DNA of 64,000 nucleotides from Nemertoderma westbladi (lineage: Eukaryota > Xenacoelomorpha > Nemertodermatida > Nemertodermatidae), in the NCBI GenBank assembly GCA_032718475.1, contig JAUCBJ010007544.1:41850-105849 (forward strand). The letters run 5' to 3'. Numbering within the stretch: the first letter of the stretch is position 1; the number at the start of each line of letters is the position of its first letter. The position numbers were made by a program, and so were the translations under genes. This document shows, piece by piece, positions 51,866 through 63,319 of this stretch. Below the pieces are notes generated by a model, which saw nothing but the letters and a program-made list of their open reading frames with translations, was not told the DNA's origin and ran no database searches.

Positions 51866-54064
51866 AAAATAGTAGATGATATCATTGTTTATACTACTAC
51901 TTTCGAGGAACATGTTTCCATAGTAACAGAACTCTTCTCTCGTTGTCGCAACTCTGCTATTACACTTAATCCCATCAAAGTAGTTTTCGCACAGTCAAGT
52001 GTTCAATTTGCAGGGTATATCATTGGGCGCAATGGTATTAAGGCCGACCCCAAACGAGTCTCAGCAATCTCTAACTTTCCAATCCCAACAAACATTAGTG
52101 AGCTACGCTCATTCTTCGGTCTCGTTAACCAGCTTGGTGACTTTACTTCCACAGTTGCAGCAGCTGCTTTTCCTTTACGTCCACTACTTCAGAAGCATAA
52201 TTCTTTCCTCTGGATGGATACCCATACCGAAGCCTTTAATGCTGTTAAGGATGCTTTAGTTTCGCCCCCCGTTCTGCAATCATTCGATCCCAAACTACCA
52301 ACTCTTCTGCGTACAGATGCTTCTCGTCTCAAAGGCTTGGGTTATGTCTTACTACAAAACTATGCCTGTGGTTCCAACTCACCCCCTTCTTGGCGTCTCA
52401 TTCAATGTGGCTCACGTTTCGTATCGGACACGGAGTCACGATATGCCATGATTGAGTTAGAACTGTTGGCAGTTGTATGGGCCATTTCCAAGTGCAGACT
52501 ATATCTGCAGGGCCTTCACCACTTCGCCATTGAGGTGGATCATAAACCGTTAATTCCGATCCTAAACAGCTACACTCTTGATAATATCGAAAACCCACGC
52601 ATACAACGTTTGCGTGAGAAGCTGGCGGTCTATACCTTTGAGGCACTATGGGTTCCTGGCAAACTCAATTATACGGCTGATGCCCTCTCACGGGCGCCAA
52701 CATCAGACCCGGTACCCGATGATGACATCTTATTTCTAGATGACCAACATACAGCTGTTATCCAGCGTGTAACGGCTGTGGATGCCGAGATTATTTCTGA
52801 TAACCAGTCCATACATGATACTGCATTAGATATTATTGCGGATGCAGCCAAAGCTGATGTAACCTACAAAGATTTACATGACTCCCTTTCTGGTGGAATC
52901 ACCAACATACTCAACCCTTCACTCCTTCCATATAAGGGCATTATCAGCGAGTTGTCGACGGATGGTCATCTTGTTCTTTATGGAGCCAGAATTATTGTAC
53001 CCAGTTCCATTCGACAAGAAATACTAAAACGTTTACATTCTTCCCACCAAGGGATAGTAAGGACAAAACGCCGCTCACGCCAGGCTTTTTATTGGCCTGG
53101 AATGAATTCGGATGTCACCAATATGGTTAATTCATGCGACGTTTGTCAGTTGTATCAGCGTAGCCAACCACAAGAGGAGCTCGTCTCAACCCCTCTTCCT
53201 AGTCGACCATTCGAACAATGCTCAGCTGACCTATTTTCTTACGCAAATCAACACTACCTTGTCTATGCTGATCGTTATTCACACTGGCCAATCATTGATG
53301 CTTATACAGCATGCCCTGCCTCACGCCACATTGTGGCATCTCTTATACGCAACTTTCGAGACACCGGAGTCCCAGTCGAACTTTCAACCGATGGTGGCCC
53401 ACAATTCTCGTCAAAAGAGTTTAATGACTTCCTCTCTGAATGGTCTGTAACTCCACGTGTTTCCTCACCAGAATTCCCCCAATCAAATGGGCATGCTGAA
53501 TCGGCAGTCCACGCAATGAAGTCTCTTATAAAAAAGTGCCAGACTGCTTTGGGACACCTTGACCAGGTCGCTTTCGCAGAGGCAATATTGGAGTGGCGTA
53601 ATACACCGGCAGCCTCTGGTGCGTTCCCCGCACAACTTCTCTTCGGGCGTCCAATGAGATCACGCGTGCCAATGCATAGTACCTGTTATAAGCCAAATTC
53701 GAATGCTGATGCTGATATTCGGGCCAACCTCATTCGACAAGACGCAACTTCCCGTTATAACCTGTCAGCACATCCTTTACCACCACTATCTACAGGTGAA
53801 CAGGTCCGTATTCAAAATCAGCGGACACATCTCTGGGATCGTATTGGCACAGTCATAGACAAACTGGGTCATAGACGTTATGTTGTGAGTCTTTCTAATG
53901 GGCGTAAGTATACACGAAATCGTCGCTACTTGAAACGGTTTACACCAACCCCAATAATTCCTACCAAACCATCAACTACACCGAGATCTCTAGAACAACA
54001 ACACGTCTGTTTTGATGATAAAGTAACCATATTCCCCATTCCAAGGCGATCCCCAAGTTCTTAA
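51866..54064 (+). pseudogene. Ty3/gypsy pol, 5'-truncated (gypsy 1): RT end, RNase H, integrase
   Basis: Similarity begins abruptly at the RT catalytic block VDDIIVYTTTFEEHV (about 51,870) and runs in one frame, then from about 52,214 in another, to TAA at 54,064. RNase H: LLRTDASRLKGLGYVLLQ, YAMIELELLAVVWAISKC, IEVDHKPL, YTADALSRAP. Integrase: zinc region (HSSHQGIVRTKRRSRQAFYW ... CDVCQ), then D (SADLFSY, 53,228), D (STDGGPQFS, 53,390) and E (GHAESAVHA, 53,498), 36 residues after the second D. A chromo-like tail reads WDRIGTVIDKLGHRRYVVSL. Gag, protease and the RT fingers are missing, so it cannot be autonomous, although RNase H and integrase remain intact. A 64-bp satellite starts 5 bp after its stop. 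Confidence 0.85.
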
Positions 54065-54068
54065 GAAG

Positions 54069-57000
54069 TACAGTCTCAACAGGTAAATCTTGCAATACAA
54101 CACGCTTATATTGTATAGAAAGAGAGACGCGGTACAGTCTCAACAGGTAAATCTTGCAATACAACACGCTTATATTGTATAGAAAGAGAGACGCCGTACA
54201 GTCTCAACAGGTAAATCTTGCAATACAACGCACTTATATTGTATAGAAAGAGAGACGCGGTACAGTCTCAACAGGTAAATCTTGCAATACAACACGCTTA
54301 TATTGTATAGAAAGAGAGACGCGGTACAGTCTCAACAGGTAAATCTTGCAATACAACACGCTTATATTGTATAGAAAGAGAGACGCGGTACAGTCTCAAC
54401 AGGTAAATCTTGCAATACAACACGCTTATATTGTATAGAAAGAGAGACGCGGTACAGTCTCAACAGGTAAATCTTGCAATACAACACACTTATATTGTAT
54501 AGAAAGAGAGACGCGGTACAGTCTCAACAGGTAAATCTTGCAATACAACACGCTTATATTGTATAGAAAGAGAGACGCCAGTACAGTCTCAACAGGTAAA
54601 TCGTGCAATACAACACGCTTATATTGTATAGAAAGAGACACACCAGTACAGTCTCAACAGGTAAATCTTGCAATACAACACGCTTATATTGTATAGAAAG
54701 AGAGACGCCAGTACAGTCTCAACAGGTAAATCTTGCAATACAACACACTTATATTGTATAGAAAGAGAGACGCCAGTACAGTCTCAACAGGTAAATCTTG
54801 CAATACAACACGCTTATATTGTATAGAAAGAGAGACGCAGTACAGTCTCAACAGGTAAATCTTGCAATACAACACGCTTATATTGTATAGAAAGAGAGAC
54901 GCGGTACAGTCTCAACGGCTCAATCTTGCAATACAACACGCTTATATTGTATAGAAAGAGAGACGCCGTCCAGTCTCAACAGGTAAATCTTGCAATACAA
55001 CACGCTTATATTGCATAGAAAGGGAGACGCCGTACAGTCTCAACAGGTAAATCTTGCAATACAACACGCTTATATTGTATAGAAAGAGAGACGCCGTACA
55101 GTCTCAACAGGTAAATCTTGCAATACAACACGCTTATATTGTATAGAAAGAGAGACGCCAGTACAGTCTCAACAGGTAAATCTTGCAATACAACACGCTT
55201 ATATTGTATAGAAAGAGAGACGCCAGTACAGTCTCAACAGGTAAATCTTGCAATACAACGCACTTATATTGTATAGAAAGAGAGACGCGGTACAGTCTCA
55301 ACAGGTAAATCTTGCAATACAACACGCTTATATTGTATAGAAAGAGAGACGCGGTACAGTCTCAACAGCTAAATCTTGCAATACAACACGCTTATATTGT
55401 ATAGAAAGAGAGACGCGGTACAGTCTCAACAGGTAAATCTTGCAATACAACACGCTTATATTGTATAGAAAGAGAGACGCCGGTACAGTCTCAACAGGTA
55501 AATCTTGCAATACAACACGCTTATATTGTATAGAAAGAGAGACGCTGGTACAGTCTCAACAGGTAAATCTTGCAATACAACACGCTTATATTGTATAGAA
55601 AGAGAGACGCGGTACAGTCTCAACAGGTAAATCTTGCAATACAACGCACTTATATTGTATAGAAAGAGAGACGCGGTACAGTCTCAACAGGTAAATCTTG
55701 CAATACAACACGCTTATATTGTATAGAAAGAGAGATGCGGTACAGTCTCAACAGGTAAATCTTGCAATACAACACGCTTATATTGTATAGAAAGAGAGAC
55801 GCGGTACAGTCTCAACAGGTAAATCTTGCAATACAACACGCTTATATTGTATAGAAAGAGAGACGCCGGTACAGTCTCAACAGGTAAATCTTGCAATACA
55901 ACACGCTTATATTGTATAGAAAGAGAGACGCGGTACAGTCTCAACAGGTAAATCTTGCAATACAACACGCTTATATTGTATAGAAAGAGAGACGCGGTAC
56001 AGTCTCAACAGGTAAATCTTGCAATACAACACGCTTATATTGTATAGAAAGAGAGACGCCAGTACAGTCTCAACAGGTAAATCTTGCAATACAACACGCT
56101 TATATTGTATAGAAAGAGAGACGCGGTACAGTCTCAACAGGTAAATCTTGCAATACAACACGCTTATATTGTATAGAAAGAGAGACGCCGGTACAGTCTC
56201 AACAGGTAAATCTTGCAATACAACACGCTTATATTGTATAGAAAGAGAGACGCGGTACAGTGTCAACAGGTAAATCTTGCAATACAACACGCTTATATTG
56301 TATAGAAAGAGAGACGCGGTACAGTCTCAACAGGTAAATCTTGCAATACAACGCACTTATATTGTATAGAAAGAGAGACGCGGTACAGTCTCAACAGGTA
56401 AATCTTGCAATACAACACGCTTATATTGTATAGAAAGAGAGACGCGGTACAGTCTCAACAGGTAAATCTTGCAATACAACACGCTTATACTGTATAGAAA
56501 GAGAGACGCAGGTACAGTCTCAACAGGTAAATCTTGCAATACAACACGCTTATATTGTATAGAAAGAGAGACGCGGTACAGTCTCAACAGGTAAATCTTG
56601 CAATACAACGCACTTATATTGTATAGAAAGAGAGACGCGGTACAGTCTCAACAGGTAAATCTTGCAATACAACACGCTTATATTGTATAGAAAGAGAGAC
56701 GCGGTACAGTCTCAACAGGTAAATCTTGCAATACAACACGCTTATATTGTATAGAAAGAGAGACGCGGTACAGTCTCAACAGGTAAATCTTGCAATACAA
56801 CACGCTTATATTGTATAGAAAGAGAGACGCGGTACAGTCTCAACAGGTAAATCTTGCAATACAACACGCTTATATTGTATAGAAAGAGAGACGCCGGTAC
56901 AGTCTCAACAGGTAAATCTTGCAATACAACACCACGCTTATATTGTATAGAAAGAGAGACGCGGTACAGTCTCAACAGGTAAATCTTGCAATACAACACG

Positions 57001-57733
57001 CTTATATTGTATAGAAAGAGAGACGCCGGTACAGTCTCAACAGGTAAATCTTGCAATACAACACGCTTATATTGTATAGAAAGAGAGACGCGGTACAGTC
57101 TCAACAGGTAAATCTTGCAATACAACACGCTTATATTGTATAGAAAGAGAGACGCGGTACAGTCTCAACACGTAAATCTTGCAATACAACACGCTTATAT
57201 TGTATAGAAAGAGAGACGCGGTACAGTCTCAACAGTTAAATCTTGCAATACAACGCACTTATATTGTATAGAAAGAGAGACGCGGTACAGTCTCAACAGG
57301 TAAATCTTGCAATACAACACGCTTATATTGTATAGAAAGAGAGACACGGTACAGTCTCAACAGGTAAATCTTGCAATACAACACGCTTATATTGTATAGA
57401 AAGAGAGACGCGGTACAGTCTCAACAGGTAAATCTTGCAATACAACACGCTTATATTGTATAGAAAGAGAGACGCGGTACAGTCTCAACAGGTAAATCTT
57501 GCAATACAACACGCTTATATTGTATAGAAAGAGAGACGCGGTACAGTCTCAACAGGTAAATCTTGCAATACAACACGCTTATATTGTATAGAAAGAGAGA
57601 CGCGGTACAGTCTCAACAGGTAAATCTTGCAATACAACACGCTTATATTGTATAGAAAGAGAGACGCCGGTACAATCTCAACAGGTAAATCTTGCAATAC
57701 AACAAACTTATATTGTATAGAAAGAGAGACGCG
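54069..57733 (+). repeat. 64-bp satellite array, about 57 copies
   Basis: The unit reads TACAGTCTCAACAGGTAAAT, then CTTGCAATACAACACGCTTA, then TATTGTATAGAAAGAGAGAC, then GCGG, 64 bp in all. Common variants are ACGCAC for CACGCT, and CCAG, CCGG or CCG at the junction, which make units of 63-65 bp. Homogeneity is very high. Each unit contains ATACAA...TTGTAT. Minus-strand frames repeat YCKIYLLRLYRVSLSIQYK across three phases and break where unit length changes; they are not genes. The left edge is the gypsy 1 stop codon and the right edge is a LINE C fragment. Confidence 0.96.
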
Positions 57734-57739
57734 AGACTG

Positions 57740-58013
57740 CGCTGTATACAGGAACTGTTTCTGCAGCTGCTAACTTAACTGCTTCTGTAAAGGCAGTATA
57801 GCCCTCACAGTGATCTGCCGCCTCACAGGCAAGAGCCTCATACCTGTTGCTCAGCTGTAGTGTGAAGCTGGATCTCACACTTGGCTGTTGCAACAGAGAG
57901 GACCAGTCATGCCGCGGCAAGGCAGATTTCGTTGTTCTGCTAGCACGCAGACTAAGTCTTACCTTGGCCACAATAAGGTGGTGATCACTGGAGAAGGGTC
58001 GAAGTGTAAATGC
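57740..58013 (-). pseudogene. LINE C endonuclease fragment (274 bp)
   Basis: Nearly the same sequence as 42,968-43,240 of the fuller LINE C copy. It encodes MAKVRLSLRASRTTKSALPR, then SFTLQLSNRYEALACEAADH. Truncated on both sides: at the satellite on one side and gypsy 2 on the other. Confidence 0.88.
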
Positions 58014-58015
58014 CT

Positions 58016-60543
58016 TCGAAATGAACTTTGAATGATCTTCGAAATGTGAACAAGGCCATTCGTGACACTCATTTACCTATTCCAAGGCCTGAAGATATCA
58101 AGGTTCAGCTTTCTGGATCCCAGGTTTTCTCCAAGCTTGATTTCCGGTCATCCTTCCATCAGCTGGAACTCAAACCAGAATCTCGTTACCTGACAGTCTT
58201 TACTGATGGTGAACGACTTTTTTGATACACCCGGCTCACTATGGGTGCAAAACCAGCTTCCGGTGAATTGAATAATGCTCTGCGACCTCTTTTTGCCCAT
58301 ATCCCCTCAGTACATATTATCCATGATGACCTGATCATTGCGGCCCCTTCCTTTGAGGAACATGATATCGCACTCCATCAAGTGTTAGAGCAGATCCAAC
58401 ATTGTGGCCTAACACTTAATTCCAGTAAGTGTCATTTTCGGTTTCATGAAATTCCATTCTGGGGACTAATTCTTTCTGATAAGGGTCTACGCCCTGACCC
58501 TGCCAAGGTCAAGGCCCTACAGGAAGCCTCACGCCCTCACTCCAAGGAGGATGTTATGTCTTTTATCTGCATGATACAATCCAATTCGGAATTTCTGCCA
58601 CACCTTGCTGAACACACAACCCATCTACGCCAACTTACTCAAAAACACTATCATTTCCGCTGGACAGCAGATTGTGAACGTGAGTTTCTGTCATTAAAGG
58701 ACCTATTCAGAGAAGACATACTTCTTCATTGCTATGATTCAAATCTTCCAACTTATATATATGTTGACGCCCACAGCTCTGGTCTTTCAGCCATATTGTG
58801 CCAAGGACAAAGTGAGACTCAAGTCCATGCGGTAGCTTGTGCCAGCAGAGCCACAACATCAACAGAACGTCGATACCCTCAATTGGATCTGGAAGCATTA
58901 GCTATAGACTTTGCCTTGAGAAGATTCCGTCACTAAATTGCTGGGGGGCCTCAGGTTATAATTTTTACTGACCATAAACCGTTGGTAGCCATATTTGGCA
59001 GCAAGAGAAATGGTTCTGTTAGGTGTGACCGCATCAAGCTCAGACATCAAGATCTCCATTATCATGTTCCTCATCATCAAGGCAAGACCAACCCGGCTGA
59101 TTATTTGTCCAGGCATGCCCTTCCATATCAACTACCAGCTGAGTGGCAGTCTGAAACACAGTCCCTAGAACAGACCATCTGGTTCCTTCAGTTTAGCCCT
59201 TACACAGAGTCAATAGCCATGGACCATATCATTGAGGAAACTAAACAGGATCCCCTACTAAGTCGTCTGATCAAGTGCCTTCAGAAAGGATTTCTAGACA
59301 ACAAAGATGACTCACTCAGGCCATTTCGTGGTGTCTTTCAGCAAATTGTTCTCTCAGATGCTGCCTTCTTCTAAAGGGTGAACAGATCATATTGCCACAA
59401 TCACTCTGGTCTCAAGCTATCCAAAAGGCACACCAAGGTGGTCATCCAGGTGAGAGCAACCTAAAGCGCAGAGTACGAAGTCACTTTTGGATACCAAACC
59501 TAAATCAACTTGTTTCTAAAATGATAAGCTCTTGCCCCGAATGCCAACTCTTTACAAAGAAAACAACAAAATACCATACATCATCACTCCAGACCCCACA
59601 ACGGGCATGGGAAGAGGTCAATATCGACCTATTTGGGCCCCTCCCTAATAATCAACATGTGTTGGTTGTACAAGATGGCCTTTCACGCTTCCCAGCAGTC
59701 AAAGTGGTCAATTCTACAAGTGCAGCGCCAGTCCTATCAGCCCTTGCCAATATCTACCATTCGTATGGGAACCCAGAAGCCCACCGCACAGACAATGGGC
59801 CTCCATTTAATTCAGCTGAGTTTACTAAATTTTCCTCTGATCGGAGCATAAAACATTATAAAGTTTATGAGTATCACCCTCAGGCTAACCCAGCTGAGAC
59901 CTTGATGAAGCCACTGGGAAAAGCCCTCAAAATAGCGCACCATGGCAACCAAGATTACCAAACAGCCATAGATGACACACCACACCCAAGCACTGGTGTC
60001 CCACCAGGGGACTTTCTGCTGCGTGGTGGTTATAAGACTGAATTTCCCAGCAAACCACTTGAAGACAAGGCAATATCTTCTGCAAGGGACCGCGATGTCC
60101 TACAGAAACGAAAGAGGGAAGAGAAAACCAATAAATCTCGAGCATCCAAGCATCCATAAATATGTTCAGGAGATCGAGTGCTCACATACAATCGTGGCAG
60201 GAGCCGTAAATTCGAGCCTTTTTATGAGGAAATACCATACACTGTGTTTGATACGGATACTTATGGTGCCATTCTTCAGAGGGACGATGGTGTCACTAGA
60301 CGCCGCCACTTCAATGACCTCAAACATTTCCGGCCGGCCTGCCCTCCTCACCCACCGGCAACCAGGCCATCTGTTCTGAACGAGCCCCACAATCCCACAC
60401 AGGTGTGCTGTTCATCAACTGACGAGACTATCCCAGGAGATCCAAACCACACCAGACGGTCACCGGATACCAACCAACACACATCTGAGCGGCCAAGACG
60501 TAAGCGGCAACCACCACAGCACCTGAGTGACTATGTTGTTTGA
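58016..60543 (+). pseudogene. Ty3/gypsy pol, 5'-truncated, multiple stops (gypsy 2)
   Basis: Starts within RT (DLRNVNKAIRDTHLPIPRPE, VFSKLDFRSSFHQLEL). TTTTGA at about 58,220 stops the frame, which continues as YTRLTMGAKPASGELNNALR. The catalytic block is VHIIHDDLIIAAP (58,312-58,350). RNase H: YIYVDAHSSGLSAILCQGQ, stop at 58,934, then IIFTDHKPLVAIFG and NPADYLSRHA. A further frame change lies at about 59,370. Integrase: HQGGHPGESNLKRRVRSHFW, CPECQ, D (NIDLFGPL, 59,626), D (RTDNGPPFN, 59,791), E (NPAETLM, 59,896). A C-terminal basic, Pro-rich tail in a different frame ends at TGA 60,543. A separate gypsy lineage from gypsy 1 judging by sequence. No LTRs were found on either side. Confidence 0.85.
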
Positions 60544-61928
60544 AACTGAAACTAATTTGTCAAACTTTATACCCTAGGACTAAAGAAACATTTCTACTAC
60601 AGTACGAATACCTGAATCATTTATCAAGTTTTACCTTCAACTCTGTAAAAAAAAAAGAATACTCATTTTGGGTTCATGTTTCGATTTTATAGCTGAGAAT
60701 TGAGTGAAGTATCCGGAATCAAAACTGTCTGCAACAAAACATTAATGGTACCGGTACTCGATAGTGTATTAGGCCTATTATATTGATACAGTAGGCCTAC
60801 CGTGTAGCTACCGTGTAGCCTACGTTTGGTGAGTCGTTTATATAAACCCATAAACTGGTAAACTTAAACTGTGGTATTATAATATATTATAGCTGCAGTG
60901 TAACAGTTTCTTTATCGCGGAACGGGATATTTCACTATGAAAACTTTAAAACAATTTTATTAGCACAAAATTATTGTTTTTGAAAAATTTATGGGGGTTT
61001 TAGTAATTCCGGGCTATATTTTGGGAATCAAATATTTTGTGATAGACAAAGTGTAGCAGTTACACAATCGGTTCTAGAATATCCAAATGGCCATGTTTTA
61101 CAAAACCAACGATAGTAGTCCTAAAGCTGCTGAACATATTGGTATATGTTTGATGGCAATTGAGTAAAAACTAAAATAGTAGTAGGGAATTTAGTGATGA
61201 AAAAAAATCAAAATTGACAAACAGATAAAAAGGTTTTTTATACAGAGAGTCATAAATATCAGCAATATATTATGTTGTTGAAAATAGCTGTTTTGAGGTA
61301 AAAAAATAATTCAATCTTGAAATTCGATATCACCTTATGAAACCCCTTCTATCAAACTACAAAAAATTTTGTAAATTTTCGAAAATTTCATTTCTGTGGG
61401 GGTTATAGTTGGCCCCCTTAAGGCTGACTGGCCCCTGTAGGCATTTAACAATTTTGATCGGATCGTGGGAATGTGTTATTTATTTGCTGTAGGGTACTTA
61501 TACAGGGTACTTATCTACAGGGTACTTATCTTTACAGGACTTGCTGAGAAATATAACACACCAAAAGTGTGGGCTTTGTGCAAAGACATAATATTAATGA
61601 TCTAGATTTGGACTTGCTGAGAAAGTAATGTTCTTCGATAAGATAACAGTCTCGGAAATAAGTACTTTTTGTCACTAATTTTTATTTACTAAAATTCAAT
61701 TATGCTGTCCGAGAGTTTTAGGTTTTGCAGGAATTGCACCTAAAATGCCATCGAATGCAAAATTCAATACACGAGGGCAGAACATCTGAATTTCGGTTAA
61801 ATTAAATTACAGTAGTGACAAGAAGTTATTTCTGACACGTTTTTTTTTATCAACAACTATTTTATCTACAACTAATTATGTGGTTGTTCTGATAGTTTAA
61901 GAGCATAACGACAAATAATTAAAATTAA
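60544..61928. other. A+T-rich interval, nothing recognised
   Basis: Contains repeated AGGCCTA and CCGTGTAGC words (60,765-60,830) and a short ACAGGGTACTTATC tandem (61,495-61,535). No LTR matching gypsy 2 was found. Confidence 0.45.
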
Positions 61929-61939
61929 ATTGAAAAGTA

Positions 61940-62340
61940 CTACTACTACTAGGTCGAGCGAACTCGGACAGTGGAAATGAGATCCTTCCAGGCTTCCTGA
62001 TTCTCCATAGTTGTCGCAATTTCGTTTCTCCCAAGTTCAGTATCCCTTTCAAGTTGATCTATATATGTTATGGTAGGTCGTCCACGACTACGCTTTCCAT
62101 GAGTTGGTTGCCAGAGAAGTAGATCTGGTATGACCTCGTCTTTACTTCGCCAGCAGTGCCCACTGAATCTTAATCTGCGTTCACAGAGGGTGGTTGATAC
62201 AGGTGGTATTGTACCATAAAGCTCGGCGTTTGTCATGTGTTGTCTCCAGCTGATGTTTAGGGCTGCCCTTAGTAGTCTTGTGTAGCAACCATCAATTCGT
62301 TGTTCAAGTGATTTAGTCAGTGTCCAGGTCTCACCCCCGT
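61940..62340 (-). mobile_element. RTE-like LINE A, 5'-truncated copy with 11-bp target duplication
   Basis: ATTGAAAAGTA lies on both sides (61,929-61,939 and 62,341-62,351). Minus-strand coding starts at GGETWTLTKSLEQRIDGCYT and runs open to VRVRST and then TAG triplets. It contains MTNAELYGTIPPVSTTLCER, HCWRSKDEVIPDLLLWQPTH and KRSRGRPTITYIDQLERDTE. This is the cleanest LINE A copy in the window and perhaps the most recent. A Met-initiated frame extending 11 residues upstream is flank, not LINE. Confidence 0.9.
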
Positions 62341-62351
62341 ATTGAAAAGTA

Positions 62352-62841
62352 AATGCAATTAAATTCTCCATTGTTCATAATTAGCACTTTAAAGTTTTAC
62401 TGCCCATGTTTTATTATTTCCCTGCCGTCTGGCCTCGCACCCAGTAAATAATAACAAAGCACCTGCCGGTCGACTGAGCTAGAATTTTTCACTTTATATC
62501 ACAAATTTAGGGATAGAAAAAGTAGTCGAAAGATGCACTTTCTTGCTCTGTTTTCTACAAGTTTTAGTGAGAAAAAATGTGGACTTTTCAGATAATAGTA
62601 TTTTTTTTTACAGGAATGACTCGCTGAGAAAAAATCGCCCGTATTTTCGGCTGGCCCTAAGGCACGTACCTTATATGCCTTAAGGTTAATCCGGGACTGC
62701 TTACCAGTTTATCTATTTTGTCACCACGTAACTCTGCTAATTCGTGTAAACTTCGGAGTTTATCCACGGAGGCACTTTCTACTCTTACCTGTAGGCCCTA
62801 CCTATACCCGGTATTAACCGTACTTGACATATAATACTGAC
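62352..62841. other. Unrecognised interval
   Basis: Mixed composition, no supported gene. A candidate upstream region for the frame at 62.84 kb. Confidence 0.35.
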
Positions 62842-63316
62842 ATGAGTGATACACCACACTCAAGTGATACCTACCTACCAACTATCAGACTATGACTCGT
62901 GTGATGCAGACAGATTGACAGTAGACGAACCAAGGAGGAGGACTCGCGATTCTACCGATGTCACACCGCGTGCGGCGCCAGTACCGCCAACGGAAATACT
63001 GGAAGCCGTAGCGCGTGGCGATGGTAGAACCGAAGACTTCCTTACCATCCCGCAAACCAGTTCGCGGGAACCAGACATGGTAAGTTCGACTGGGAGCCAG
63101 AAGAACGTTATTAGGAGCATAGGAGGACACATGGCTCAGATAACTCGAAATATTGGAGAAGGTTTTCTCGTCATGCGCGAGCTAACTGCCCTGATGTCGA
63201 GATACGAGTTCTACGTGTTTCAAAAAAACACTTTTCTTATTTCCATTGCTCAAGTGAATTTCCCATTGTATTTCACCTCAAAACATTATATACAAATTTT
63301 TTTCAAAAAATCTTAA
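62842..63316 (+). other. Open region of unknown function; possible first exon
   Basis: An ATG at 62,842 opens a frame that stops after 17 codons (MSDTPHSSDTYLPTIRL). In another frame, from about 62,880, a hydrophilic, Arg/Thr/Asp-rich sequence follows (DRLTVDEPRRRTRDSTDVTP, PPTEILEAVARGDGRTEDFL) to about 63,077. There ATG-GTAAGT gives a strong 5' splice-site match. Beyond that the translation turns hydrophobic and A+T-rich, as expected of intron. G+C content is raised over 62,880-63,150. I do not recognise the protein. It may be the start of a spliced gene extending beyond the window, or the 5' part of a retroelement gag. Confidence 0.3.
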
Positions 63317-63319
63317 ACT

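Noticed and set aside
54069-57733. Many minus-strand frames of 60-128 codons encoding a repeating peptide
   Set aside because: They are the three phases of a stop-poor 64-bp satellite unit and break wherever a unit is 63 or 65 bp. No start context and no non-repeat extension.
54069-57733. Possible CRISPR-like array
   Set aside because: Units are contiguous with no unique spacers, and the genome is animal. It is a satellite. The same applies to the arrays at 5.7, 20.6 and 23.3 kb.
62842-63316. A 156-residue protein gene as it stands
   Set aside because: The long frame starts only with GTG and has no in-frame ATG near its left end; its last ~80 residues look like non-coding A+T-rich sequence. 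Kept only as a possible exon.
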